Part shown: positions 4,726 to 11,353 of the stretch, piece after piece
Layout: each line of letters starts with the position of its first letter
Position numbering within the stretch: position 1 is the stretch's first letter
From: an uncultured Bacilli bacterium
Lineage (GTDB): Bacteria > Bacillota_I > Bacilli_A > RF39 > UBA660
Reading direction: 5' to 3'
Length of the DNA: 11,353 nt
Assembly (NCBI GenBank): GCA_934096175.1
Contig: CAKOLG010000033.1
Coordinates: 1-11,353 of the forward strand
The notes under the pieces: model-generated
Database searches by the model: none
What the model saw: the letters and a program-made list of their open reading frames with translations, nothing else
What the model was told of the DNA's origin: nothing
Program-made: the position numbers and the translations under genes

Positions 4726-5928
4726 ATGGAAATACTTGCTGATAAATTAAGACCAAAATGTTTAGATGATATAATTGGTCAAAAACATCTTGTAGGAGAA
4801 AACAAAATAATTAGAAACTTAGTCAATAATAATCATTTAGTAAGCATGATTTTATATGGAAAACCAGGAATAGGCAAAACATCTATTGCCTGTGCAATAA
4901 CTAATCAAATAAATAAACCATTCAGAATGCTGAATGCTACAATAAATAATAAACAAGATTTTGATATAGTAATTGAAGAAGCCAAAATGAATGGTGAAAT
5001 GATTATTATAATGGACGAAATTCATCGCTTAAATAAAGATAAACAAGATTTATTACTACCATATATTGAAAACGGCCTTATTACTCTTATCGGTATGACA
5101 ACTTCTAATCCTTATCATAAAATAAATCCTGCAATAAGAAGTAGATGTCAAATTTTCGAACTAAAAGAATTATCTAAAGATGATATAAAAGAAGGAATTA
5201 ATAAAGCCACCAGATTTTTAAAAGATATAAAAATCGACCAAGATGCCCTAGATACAATAGCAACTCTCTCATCTGGTGATTTAAGAAGTGCAATTAATTT
5301 ACTCGAAGTAAGCTATTATGGTTCTTCTGATAAACACATCACCCTAGATATCATAAAAAATATTAACGTGAAAGCAGCGTTTTTTTCTGACGCTAATGAA
5401 GATGCCCATTATGATGTCTTATCCGGTTTACAAAAATCAATTCGCGGATCAGATGTAGATGCTTCACTACACTATTTAGCCCGTTTAATTGAATCTGGAG
5501 ATTTAGATAGTATTTATCGTCGATTAAGCGTAATTGCATACGAAGATATAGGTTTAGCCAATCCAAGCATTGGCCCCAAAATTATGGCCGCTATTAATGC
5601 CGCTGAATTAGTTGGTTTACCAGAAGCTCGCATTCCCCTTGGCACAATCGTTACAGAAATGGCCTTAAGTCCTAAAAGTAATAGTGCCCATATTGCTTTA
5701 GATGCAGCTTTAACCGACATTGAAAATGGTACGACTGGCAACTTGCCTGAACACCTAAAAACAAACAGCCCTTTATATAAATACCCTCATGACTATCCAA
5801 ATTCTTGGGTTGCGCAACAATATTTACCAGATAACATAAAAAATAAAAAATATTACCAAGCTGGTAAAAATAAATATGAACAAAATTTAAACAAACTTCA
5901 TGAAGAAATGAAAGGAAACAAAATATGA
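4726..5928 (+). CDS. rarA: Replication-associated recombination protein RarA (AAA+ ATPase)
   Basis: The 400-residue AAA+ protein belongs to the clamp-loader-like RarA/MgsA/WRNIP1 family (usually 420-450 residues). It opens with LADKLRPKCLDDIIGQKHL, typical of the family. Walker A is GKPGIGKT at 45-52, Walker B IIIMDEIH at 93-100 (Asp97, Glu98), sensor 1 is near TTSN at 125-128, and an arginine finger is likely in AIRSRC (136-141). The C-terminal MgsA tetramerisation region is present, with YEDIGLANP, PLGTIVTEMALSPKSN and the signature YKYPHDYPNSWVAQQYLP. RarA acts on SSB-coated single-stranded DNA at stalled replication forks. The last codon overlaps the gpsA start (ATGA), so the two genes are translationally coupled. 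In B. subtilis rarA (yrvN) neighbours tcdA (yrvM) and 6S RNA, and all three lie within 4 kb here, although in a different arrangement. Confidence 0.95.
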   Translation: MEILADKLRPKCLDDIIGQKHLVGENKIIRNLVNNNHLVSMILYGKPGIGKTSIACAITNQINKPFRMLNATINNKQDFDIVIEEAKMNGEMIIIMDEIHRLNKDKQDLLLPYIENGLITLIGMTTSNPYHKINPAIRSRCQIFELKELSKDDIKEGINKATRFLKDIKIDQDALDTIATLSSGDLRSAINLLEVSYYGSSDKHITLDIIKNINVKAAFFSDANEDAHYDVLSGLQKSIRGSDVDASLHYLARLIESGDLDSIYRRLSVIAYEDIGLANPSIGPKIMAAINAAELVGLPEARIPLGTIVTEMALSPKSNSAHIALDAALTDIENGTTGNLPEHLKTNSPLYKYPHDYPNSWVAQQYLPDNIKNKKYYQAGKNKYEQNLNKLHEEMKGNKI

Positions 5929-6902
5929 AAATAGGTATTATTGGTACAGGAGCTTACAGCATTGCCATTGCTAGCATGCTGAATAAAAAAACAAAAGATA
6001 TTACAATGTGGACAGAATCTAAAGAAAGATATAATCTTTATCAGCAAAAAGGTTATATCACCGACATAATCCCTAACTACTCTTCTCCTTCTAATATTAA
6101 ACTTACAACTTCTTATCAAGAAGCAGTGTATCAAAAAGACATAATATTTATCATGACAACTGCCACATACGTTGGTAGCGTATGTAAAGAAATAAAACCA
6201 TACATAAATAAAAAAACTATTATTTGTATCGCTTCTAAAGGGATCGAAAACAATACTTGTAAATTTTTAAGCGATATAGCTTTTGAAGAACTAAATACCA
6301 AAAAAATTGCAATTATTTCTGGCCCTTCATTCGCCATTGATTTAATAAATAATTATCCAGTTGGTCTAAGTATTGCAGCAAAAAACAAAAATATTATAGA
6401 AACTATAAAAAATGTATTAGAAAATGACACTTTAAAATTACGAGCAACCAAAGACCTAATTGGTATCCAAATATGTGGTAGTATCAAAAATGTTATTGCC
6501 ATTGCCGCTGGAATTTTAAATGGTTTAAATTACCCAGAATCAACGCAAAGTTTTTTAATAACAGAATCATTACATGATATTAAAGCTTTAATAGTTTCAC
6601 TAGGCGGTAATCCTAAAACTATTTTATCATTTGCTGGTGTTGGTGATCTTTTACTAACATGTACATCAACTAAAAGTCGTAATTATACTTTTGGTCAAAT
6701 AATTGGCAAAGGAGCAACTAAAGAAGCCAAAGAAAATTACTTAAAAAATAATACAGTTGAAGGTTATTATACTTTAAAAAGCATTTATAAACTTATTCGC
6801 CGCAAAAAAATAAAAATACCAATAATTAATTTAATTTCTAAAATTATCAATGATACAGAAAAACCAGAAGCTTTAGCTAATTTTTTAATAAACAAAAAGT
6901 AA
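5925..6902 (+). CDS. gpsA: NAD(P)+-dependent glycerol-3-phosphate dehydrogenase
   Basis: The 325-residue enzyme reduces dihydroxyacetone phosphate to sn-glycerol-3-phosphate, the backbone of membrane phospholipids, in the cytoplasm. The N-terminal Rossmann fold starts MKIGIIGTGAYS. The usual third Gly of the GxGxxG loop is Ser12 here, a modest departure from the common GAGSWGTALA form. Other family landmarks are ASKGI (103-107), SGPSFA (132-137), the catalytic Lys188 in CGSIKNVIAIAAG (184-196), GVGDLLLTCTSTKSRN (238-253) with Asp241 and the Arg-Asn that bind substrate, and VEG at 278-280. The length is normal. The gene overlaps rarA by 4 bp (ATGA) and has an AAAGGAAA ribosome binding site inside the rarA end, so it is expressed from the rarA promoter. 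This pairing with rarA is not the usual engA/der-gpsA context of Bacilli. A strong bidirectional terminator follows. Confidence 0.95.
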   Translation: MKIGIIGTGAYSIAIASMLNKKTKDITMWTESKERYNLYQQKGYITDIIPNYSSPSNIKLTTSYQEAVYQKDIIFIMTTATYVGSVCKEIKPYINKKTIICIASKGIENNTCKFLSDIAFEELNTKKIAIISGPSFAIDLINNYPVGLSIAAKNKNIIETIKNVLENDTLKLRATKDLIGIQICGSIKNVIAIAAGILNGLNYPESTQSFLITESLHDIKALIVSLGGNPKTILSFAGVGDLLLTCTSTKSRNYTFGQIIGKGATKEAKENYLKNNTVEGYYTLKSIYKLIRRKKIKIPIINLISKIINDTEKPEALANFLINKK

Positions 6903-6933
6903 TATAGAATCAAATATCTATATTACTTTTTTT
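6894..6933. terminator. Bidirectional terminator between gpsA and the small acidic gene
   Basis: A perfect 15-bp stem (AAAAAGTAATATAGA at 6894-6908 with TCTATATTACTTTTT at 6917-6931) has an 8-nt loop and is followed by more T to 6933. It contains the gpsA stop codon (6900-6902) in the left arm, and the stop codon of the minus-strand gene (6910-6912) lies in its loop. Confidence 0.88.
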
Positions 6934-7125
6934 ATCTTCATCTTCATCATATATTTGTAAAAAATTATCAATAATATCTTTAATTTTTTCTTCTTCCTCT
7001 TTTGTTTGTGCATTTGATAGTAAAAAATCTAAATAAGTAGTTTTTTCACAAAATGTCAAATCAGGATTATTTAAAGTGCTATCTTTAAGTATTTCATCTA
7101 AATATTCTCTTTCACTATTTTCCAT
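6910..7125 (-). CDS. Small acidic protein encoded with tcdA
   Basis: The protein has 71 residues from the ATG at 7125, beginning MENSEREYLDEILKDS, and is hydrophilic and strongly acidic, ending in a Glu/Asp-rich helix (KEEEEKIKDIIDNFLQIY) and a charged DEDEDKK tail. It has no signal peptide, membrane segment or known motif. An alternative GTG start at 7134 would overlap the tcdA stop as GTGA and add three residues. I prefer the ATG because GAGGGTG (7134-7140) lies about 8 nt before it as ribosome binding site. It starts 5 nt after the tcdA stop, so it is in the same operon. It could be a small adaptor protein, but nothing in the sequence shows this. The minus-strand frame ends in the loop of a terminator, as a real gene should. 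Confidence 0.7.
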   Translation of the reverse strand: MENSEREYLDEILKDSTLNNPDLTFCEKTTYLDFLLSNAQTKEEEEKIKDIIDNFLQIYDEDEDKKSNIDI

Positions 7126-7130
7126 AATAA

Positions 7131-7814
7131 TCACACCCTCATATTAATTATATCATTAAAAACACAGCTCGCAATGCAAAAACCTGCAGCATTTGGGACA
7201 AAACAACTTGAACCAACAGTATCACCACTAACCTTTACAGGTTGTTCTAAAGAAACTAAAACATTAATATTATTATCAATATGAGCTTCTCTTAATAATT
7301 TACGTACAGCTTTAGCTAAAGGATCATAACTTGTTTTCCAAATATTAGTAATAACCAATTTAGTAGGATCTACTCTATTACCAGTTCCCATTGAACTAAT
7401 AATTTTAACATTATACTTAATACACTCCTTAATTAATAAAACCTTCGTCGTAACAGTATCACAAGCATCTATTACATAATCATAATTAAATATATTTAAT
7501 TCATCAATATTAGCCTCATTTAAAAACATTTCATAAGAATTAATAAAGATATCAGGGTTAATCATTTTCGCTCTCTTAACAGCCTCTAAAACCTTTTTAG
7601 AGCCTATATTTGAAATATTAGACAATAATTGCCTATTTAAATTACTACTTTCAAAACAATCATTATCAATTATAGTTAAATTATTAAATCCACTTCTAAC
7701 TAAAGCTTCAAAACAAGCTCCACCCACACCACCAAGTCCAACTAATAATATTTTCTTATTTTTTATTAAATCTATTTTATTCTTCCCAACTAAAAGTTCA
7801 AGTCTTTCTAACAT
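7131..7814 (-). CDS. tcdA: tRNA threonylcarbamoyladenosine dehydratase
   Basis: The protein is a 227-residue E1-like (ThiF/MoeB fold) enzyme of the TcdA/CsdL/YrvM family, which uses ATP to cyclise t6A at position 37 of ANN-decoding tRNAs to ct6A. It begins LERLELLVGKNKIDLIKNKK and carries the nucleotide-binding GLGGVGG (26-32), an Asp-containing IIDNDCFESSNLNRQ with the ATP-contacting Arg and Gln, DACDTVTTK (116-124), and the family-specific SMGTGNRVDPTKL and the C-terminal SSCFVPNAAGF. The frame is open to a GTG at 7829, but the ATG at 7814 is chosen because GGTGG lies just before it and family members start at this point. A TATAAT with extended TG lies at 7830-7835. It is followed at once by a small acidic gene, and a 6S-like RNA lies immediately upstream, the same neighbour as in B. 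subtilis. Confidence 0.93.
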   Translation of the reverse strand: MLERLELLVGKNKIDLIKNKKILLVGLGGVGGACFEALVRSGFNNLTIIDNDCFESSNLNRQLLSNISNIGSKKVLEAVKRAKMINPDIFINSYEMFLNEANIDELNIFNYDYVIDACDTVTTKVLLIKECIKYNVKIISSMGTGNRVDPTKLVITNIWKTSYDPLAKAVRKLLREAHIDNNINVLVSLEQPVKVSGDTVGSSCFVPNAAGFCIASCVFNDIINMRV

Positions 7815-7829
7815 AAAACCACCACTCAC

Positions 7830-7838
7830 ATTATATCA
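7830..7838 (-). promoter_or_regulatory. Extended -10 promoter of tcdA
   Basis: On the minus strand TGA-TATAAT (7838-7830) gives an exact -10 with an extended TGn. No good -35 is present, since the T-run of the upstream RNA's terminator occupies the spacer. Transcription would start near 7823, leaving a leader of about 9 nt with GGTGG. This allows tcdA to be transcribed separately from the upstream RNA. Confidence 0.55.
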
Positions 7839-7839
7839 C

Positions 7840-8019
7840 AAAAAAACTCAAGGGAAACTTACGAGTGATAAAAAACCTGCACTACACAGGTGGGCATCAC
7901 ATGAATTACTTTAGGATCCCTACACTATAAAAGCAAGGTCTTCAACACCATAACTCAATTAGATTCCCGTATAATCACTTACTCGGTTTTTATAAAACAT
8001 AAGTTTTTTACCTTGAGTA
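7840..8019 (-). ncRNA. ssrS: Structured RNA of about 180 nt, probably 6S RNA
   Basis: The RNA is bounded exactly by a promoter and a terminator. It starts near 8018-8019, 6-7 nt after a TATACT, with ACTCAAGG (8018-8011). It ends with the complementary CCTTGAGT (7853-7846) followed by a run of seven T. Further nested pairing extends the closing stem: AAACTTA (8006-8000) with TAAGTTT (7861-7855), and CGAGT (7985-7981) with ACTCG (7866-7862). A 5-bp hairpin bulges from the 5' strand, and the 3' side carries GTGAT-GCCC-ACCTG...CAGGT-ATCAC (7900-7865), leaving a weakly paired centre. Length, end-to-end closing stem, loose middle and free-standing promoter fit 6S RNA, the RNA that sequesters vegetative RNA polymerase by mimicking an open promoter. 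The strongest support is position: in B. subtilis 6S-1 (bsrA) lies directly upstream of yrvM, the tcdA homologue, as here. That it is an RNA is fairly sure; the 6S name rests on architecture and synteny. Confidence 0.7.
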
Positions 8020-8024
8020 ACTAA

Positions 8025-8053
8025 AGTATAACATATATAAAATTTCTTAGCAA
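8025..8053 (-). promoter_or_regulatory. Promoter of the 6S-like RNA
   Basis: On the minus strand TTGCTA (8048-8053, 4/6) and TATACT (8025-8030, 5/6) are separated by 17 bp. The predicted start at 8018-8019 coincides with the first bases of the closing stem of the downstream RNA. Confidence 0.65.
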
Positions 8054-8073
8054 TATAATAGACAACATTTGAC

Positions 8074-8104
8074 AAAAAAAGCTAAAAATTAATTTAGCTT
8101 TTTA
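8074..8104 (-). terminator. Terminator after the HerA-type ATPase gene
   Basis: An 11-bp stem (8076-8086 with 8093-8103; AAAAAGCTAAA/TTTAGCTTTTT) has a 6-nt loop and, on the minus strand, a run of seven T (8080-8074). It begins inside the stop codon at 8102-8104. Confidence 0.85.
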
Positions 8105-10006
8105 CAAAGGAGTTACAAAACTTGGTTTAATTACCGTTTTTGCACTGGCATTAGCCGCATCCAAATCATTATTTTCTAAAACTTCATGTTCAGTAGCTAT
8201 ATTACTAGGAGTAACACTTGGTTGTTGAGTTCCTGTTCCACCACTGACGCCACCTTGAATCTTCCAACAATTATTAACATCACAAGAATTAGAATTTGGT
8301 GCTGGATTAGGCATTTCAAGTTTTACAACCATTGGTAGTTTAAATGCTCCACCAAAACCAACACAATTACCTGGTTGCAATATTTTTTGCTTTTCAATAA
8401 CATCCGCCGTAATATTTGGTAACATTGTTCTAATATACTCTATATCACGAGGGTGAGTCATTTTAAATATTAAAAAATTAGAACACTGGGCAATTACTGT
8501 TTCACTTATTTCAACAGGTCTTTGAGAAATAATATTTAATAATACACCATACTTACGTCCCTCTTTAGCAATACGGTCAAATATATTATAGCCAATTAAG
8601 AACACATCCGCATCTTTTTGTACATATCTATGTGCTTCTTCCAAAAATAAATGGAACGGAATAGAAGCTCTATTTTTCATTCCCTTAGCAAAATCAAAAA
8701 ATATTCTCGCTAATACTTTAACTATAATTTTTGCTTGTGTATCATCAACATCTTCTAAATTAATATTGATTACTTGTGCTTTTTTATTGCCAACAGCAAC
8801 TAAAGAAGCAATATAAGTCTCTGCAGAAATATAATTTTCACACTTATAAACCTTAGCAATTTTACTATTAATAATAGAATTAAGTCTAACTTTTAACAAC
8901 ATTGAATCATCATACAATTGATCATTATTTTGAAATCCTTCACTTATCAAAGTAAATTCCAAAGCTGATGCAAAATCCCTAATTGAATAAAAAGCATTAA
9001 TTGGTTCTTCCGTCATTTCCATTTCTTCATCAATATGGCTTAAAATATAATCTGTAATTAAAACTGATTCACCAAAATTACCATTACTATCAATTTCAAA
9101 ACATTCTGACAAAGTTCTTGTATAACCTAAACCTTGAATAATACTACCAAAATTAAATTCATTTGTATGACAAACTTCTAAAATTTTAAAAATCTCATTT
9201 TTCTTATTAGCAGTAATCTGATTACTATATAAAACTGCAATCAAAGCTTTTGCAATTAAATGATTTTTATACCTATCTGCAATTTCATTATCTTGACTAA
9301 ATATTTTAGTTAATTTCAAAGCTCTTTCCAAAATTGGTATTTGACTATGTTTATCAGCTTGCAAAAGTATTGTTAAATCATCTAAATTAAGTAAATGAAA
9401 AGGTACTTGCAACGGATAATCAGACTCTTCTTGAATATTAGTTGTAATAAACTTATAACTATAATTAGGATTTATTTTATTTAAATCTCTAAAAGCTGTT
9501 TTATATTCACCATAAGCATCAAATATAAAAATATTTGCATTATAAGATATCAATTTAGGATTAGAAAATATATTTTGTACAATTCTTGCAACACCACAAG
9601 ACTTACCACTACCAGTATTTCCAAATATTGCCATATGATTAGCAAATAAGTTATTTATATCAGCACAAACATCATAATTTGTATAAATTGAACTTCTTCC
9701 TAATTTAAAAGTTGTATCATCATAAACACCTACAATTGCTTGTAATTCTGTTTCATTAATTGTACGTATTTTACTAGAAAGTACAGGTTTTCTAATAACA
9801 CCACTTACATACCTACCATTAGAAAATTCTCCCAAAAATCTAATTTTAATTACTTCATCAGTTACTTCTTCAACTTCACCTAAAATTGCTTGATCAGGCG
9901 CTTCAAATACCAAATGCACATTCATTAAATCTCCCATTTCTTCAGCTGAAGAAATATTTTCTACATGTGCTACATTTCCAGAAATAAATTTAATTTTTCC
10001 AAACAT
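8102..10006 (-). CDS. HerA-type hexameric ATPase (HAS-barrel plus FtsK/HerA motor, DUF87)
   Basis: The protein has 634 residues from the ATG at 10006. Residues about 1-105 form a beta-rich HAS-barrel-like domain (FGKIKFISGNVAHVEN, EVIKIRFLGEFSNGRYVSGVIRKP). The motor follows with Walker A GNTGSGKS (129-136), the HerA-typical FIFDAYGEY just after, and Walker B LFLEEAHRYV (453-462) in which the second Glu is catalytic. Then come an Arg-rich RIAKEGRKYG and ISQRP, the usual sensor and arginine-finger region. The last 65 residues are low-complexity (Pro, Asn, Ser, Gly, Thr) and probably a disordered tail. HerA proteins form hexamers that pump or open double-stranded DNA, in archaea with the nuclease NurA; no nuclease gene is visible next to it here. 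An upstream GTG at 10015 is in frame, but it lies within the ribosome binding site of the ATG, so the ATG is preferred. The role in bacteria (repair, segregation or defence) is open. Confidence 0.88.
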   Translation of the reverse strand: MFGKIKFISGNVAHVENISSAEEMGDLMNVHLVFEAPDQAILGEVEEVTDEVIKIRFLGEFSNGRYVSGVIRKPVLSSKIRTINETELQAIVGVYDDTTFKLGRSSIYTNYDVCADINNLFANHMAIFGNTGSGKSCGVARIVQNIFSNPKLISYNANIFIFDAYGEYKTAFRDLNKINPNYSYKFITTNIQEESDYPLQVPFHLLNLDDLTILLQADKHSQIPILERALKLTKIFSQDNEIADRYKNHLIAKALIAVLYSNQITANKKNEIFKILEVCHTNEFNFGSIIQGLGYTRTLSECFEIDSNGNFGESVLITDYILSHIDEEMEMTEEPINAFYSIRDFASALEFTLISEGFQNNDQLYDDSMLLKVRLNSIINSKIAKVYKCENYISAETYIASLVAVGNKKAQVININLEDVDDTQAKIIVKVLARIFFDFAKGMKNRASIPFHLFLEEAHRYVQKDADVFLIGYNIFDRIAKEGRKYGVLLNIISQRPVEISETVIAQCSNFLIFKMTHPRDIEYIRTMLPNITADVIEKQKILQPGNCVGFGGAFKLPMVVKLEMPNPAPNSNSCDVNNCWKIQGGVSGGTGTQQPSVTPSNIATEHEVLENNDLDAANASAKTVIKPSFVTPL

Positions 10007-10012
10007 AACCAA

Positions 10013-10019
10013 CACCTCT
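10013..10019 (-). promoter_or_regulatory. Ribosome binding site deciding the HerA-type gene start
   Basis: AGAGGTG on the minus strand ends 6 nt before the ATG at 10006. It overlaps the in-frame GTG at 10015, which therefore cannot be the normal start. Confidence 0.75.
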
Positions 10020-10036
10020 TCTATTATTACAATACC

Positions 10037-10042
10037 ATTTTA
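10037..10042 (-). promoter_or_regulatory. Possible extended -10 of the HerA-type gene
   Basis: TAAAAT preceded by TGT on the minus strand (within TATGTTAAAAT) would start transcription near 10030, about 24 nt before the ATG. The -35 region is poor. The same 11-mer occurs upstream of the Tim44-like gene (3448-3458). Confidence 0.4.
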
Positions 10043-10060
10043 ACATATTAGCTTTAAAAA

Positions 10061-10096
10061 GAAAAAAGAAATTTTAACAAATTAAAAATTTCTTTA
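10061..10096 (-). terminator. Terminator after the surface-protein gene
   Basis: On the minus strand AAAGAAATTTTTAA pairs with TTAAAATTTCTTT (one bulged base, 4-nt loop) and a T-run ends at 10061. The stem starts at the TAA stop codon (10094-10096). Confidence 0.75.
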
Positions 10097-11353
10097 TGTT
10101 TCTATAATATAAGGATCACTACTTGTACCAGTACCACTTGTATATGTCGTTCCTACTTTTAAAGAAATCGCTGGGCGAACATCAAAACTTACTAATCCAT
10201 ACGTTACTGTTGAACAAGGACCACTTGCCAAAATTCCAGAAGAATCAGAGATGTAAAAAAGGCTTGTGCTATTTTGACCTGTTCGGTTCGGAGCAATAAT
10301 TTTCGGTGACATAGTCAGCATAAAATGATCAGTAACATACAAATAACTAGTTGTTGATGAACTTTCACTAAATCCTGCCATTAATAATTCATCTACACTT
10401 AATAATGCGACCGGATATATCAAGTCAGCATTACCATTTTCCGAATAAACAGAAAATCTATCACTATAATTCTTACAAACAACTGATGGAGTACCATCAT
10501 CTACACGTTTTTTTGTTGACATAATAAATTTATCTCCATAAGTATAATCATTCCCATATACTCCAAAATTATAAACATCTCTATCTCCACACCAAGTTGT
10601 ATCTTCCAAATTATTAAAATTATTACGCATATTAGAACTATACCAATCATCAACTAAAGTTTTAGCTGTTGAATTAGCATCATTAGTACTCTTATAAGTA
10701 TATCCTTCTACTGATTCCTTAAGATTTTTACCATCTTTCAAGACAAAATTAACAGCAAAATCACTAGTTTTAAAATAATATCTAATTGAGGTACATGAAG
10801 TAGCAGTTGGACTACTACAAGTATACCTATAACCATCTGTGAGCCAAGATCTATCAGTTGTTGATGAAACAGTAATAGTATCAACCAAATTATATACACC
10901 ATTTACATATTCGAAACTTTTAGCCATTATAATAGACCCATATTGGGAAATGGTTGCATCAACTGGTATAGACGTAGTTTCAACTCTTTTATTACTGTAC
11001 ATATATCCCATTATAGACCAGTCACTATAAATACTATATTGGTCATTTAATAAATTACCACTTCCAACCATAGTTTCTTCACCTGTTGCAACACAGGTTC
11101 CATCTGTTGGATTTCCGTTATATATTAATTTAATACCGCCGGTCTCAGTGGTTCTTACCATCTTCCAACAAAAGCCACCAAATATTACATTATTATTTTC
11201 TACAGCTCCTCTGTAATAATAGATTGGATATTTATCACTTGCACTTGATGTTAAAGTATATACGCCTTTTCCATTTGTATCACTTGATACTGCACTAAAA
11301 TCTATTCCACTACTTGATGTTACATATGTACTTGCTATACTATCTAGAACTGC
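10094..11353 (-). CDS. C-terminal part of a Ser/Thr-rich, probably surface-exposed protein
   Basis: The frame is open to the right edge, so 419 residues of a longer protein are visible and the true start lies outside the window. The ATG at 11161 is internal: the residues before it continue the same protein (IYYYRGAVENN and IFGGFCWKMVRTTETGG). The visible part is rich in Ser, Thr, Tyr, Asp and Gly, with Cys residues spaced as if for disulphides (for example FCWK, GTCVA, CSSPTATSC, TWCGD, SVVCKNY, GPCSTV). It ends with FDVRPAISLKVG, a GTGTSSDPYIIET tail and no LPxTG or membrane anchor. Proteins with the pattern 'YYRG-VEN-V-FGG-CWK-VRTT-GG-KLIYNG ... VRPAISLK ... GTG-SDPY' are, to my knowledge, frequent in gut Firmicutes and often carry an N-terminal secretion or prepilin-like signal; here that end is not seen. 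Extracellular location and adhesion-like function are inference. Confidence 0.8.
   Translation of the reverse strand, partial: AVLDSIASTYVTSSSGIDFSAVSSDTNGKGVYTLTSSASDKYPIYYYRGAVENNNVIFGGFCWKMVRTTETGGIKLIYNGNPTDGTCVATGEETMVGSGNLLNDQYSIYSDWSIMGYMYSNKRVETTSIPVDATISQYGSIIMAKSFEYVNGVYNLVDTITVSSTTDRSWLTDGYRYTCSSPTATSCTSIRYYFKTSDFAVNFVLKDGKNLKESVEGYTYKSTNDANSTAKTLVDDWYSSNMRNNFNNLEDTTWCGDRDVYNFGVYGNDYTYGDKFIMSTKKRVDDGTPSVVCKNYSDRFSVYSENGNADLIYPVALLSVDELLMAGFSESSSTTSYLYVTDHFMLTMSPKIIAPNRTGQNSTSLFYISDSSGILASGPCSTVTYGLVSFDVRPAISLKVGTTYTSGTGTSSDPYIIET

Noticed and set aside
5514..6337. Minus-strand open frames at 5514-5741, 5898-6134 and 6131-6337
   Set aside because: They lie opposite rarA and gpsA, whose family motifs are unmistakable, and lack ribosome binding sites and sensible composition.
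7840..8019. T-box or metabolite riboswitch controlling tcdA
   Set aside because: No T-box core, and none of the conserved cores of TPP, FMN, SAM, lysine, cobalamin or glycine riboswitches. tcdA has its own -10 after the terminator.
10839..11030. Plus-strand 63-codon frame
   Set aside because: It is antisense to the surface-protein gene with no ribosome binding site and no promoter.
10094..11161. Surface-protein gene starting at the ATG at 11161
   Set aside because: The frame stays open to the window edge and the upstream residues (FGGFCWK just before the Met) continue the same conserved pattern, so the Met is internal.
8102..11353. HerA-based phage-defence island
   Set aside because: No nuclease, Sir2, toxin or mobile element is present; the neighbours are tcdA, a 6S-like RNA and a surface protein.
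1..11353. CRISPR array, tRNA, rRNA, insertion sequence
   Set aside because: No regularly spaced repeats, no tRNA cloverleaf or rRNA signature, and no transposase. The only recombinase is the Xer protein with normal housekeeping features.
1..11353. Mycoplasma-type code with TGA as Trp
   Set aside because: rarA and tcdA end at TGA at the expected family length, and Trp codons in the HerA-type and surface proteins are TGG.

Overview
The window looks like a piece of chromosome from a low-GC Firmicute, probably one of the Bacilli or gut relatives of the RF39/Erysipelotrichia kind. It is very AT-rich and compact, with AGGAGG/GGTGAT-type ribosome binding sites and sigma-A-type promoters. TGA is a genuine stop (rarA ends in TGA inside the ATGA overlap with gpsA; tcdA ends in TGA) and Trp is TGG, so this is not the Mycoplasma code. 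The taxonomic placement is inference.

The most notable region is 423-1953. A 28-bp sequence at 1909-1936 matches the Bacillus subtilis dif site, as I recall it, at about 24 of 28 positions, with the standard 11-6-11 layout. Genes to its left (SpoIIM-like fragment, HTH gene) read rightward into it, and the first genes to its right (ZIP transporter, Tim44-like protein, xerD) read leftward into it. A copy of GAGAAGGG, the SpoIIIE recognition sequence of B. subtilis, lies 540 bp to the left and points at it. A Xer-type tyrosine recombinase gene is 1.8 kb to the right. Together these suggest the replication terminus with its chromosome-dimer resolution site. The surrounding 570 bp of non-coding DNA also holds two GC-clamped hairpins and a diverged pair of structured repeats.

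Region by region: 3-422 3' end of a SpoIIM-like membrane protein; 536-1309 HTH protein behind a perfect consensus promoter; 1336-1953 non-coding terminus region with dif; 1954-2682 ZIP metal transporter with an inverted repeat over its start codon; 2728-3429 membrane-anchored Tim44-like zinc-ribbon protein; 3557-3673 a 38-residue small protein with a perfect Shine-Dalgarno; 3705-4589 xerD; then, divergently, 4726-6902 the rarA-gpsA operon; 6910-7814 (minus) tcdA plus a small acidic protein; 7840-8019 (minus) a structured RNA that I think is 6S RNA; 8102-10006 (minus) a HerA-type ATPase; 10094 to the right edge (minus) the C-terminal part of a Ser/Thr-rich, probably surface-exposed protein.

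Functionally the window is weighted to chromosome maintenance: dif with its recombinase, RarA at stalled forks, and a HerA-type DNA-translocase-like ATPase. GpsA (phospholipid precursor), TcdA (tRNA ct6A modification) and 6S RNA (RNA polymerase control) are housekeeping. In B. subtilis 6S-1 RNA, yrvM (tcdA) and yrvN (rarA) are neighbours, so their closeness here supports the 6S call. Several convergent gene pairs share bidirectional terminators that overlap the stop codons, which is a sign of a streamlined genome.
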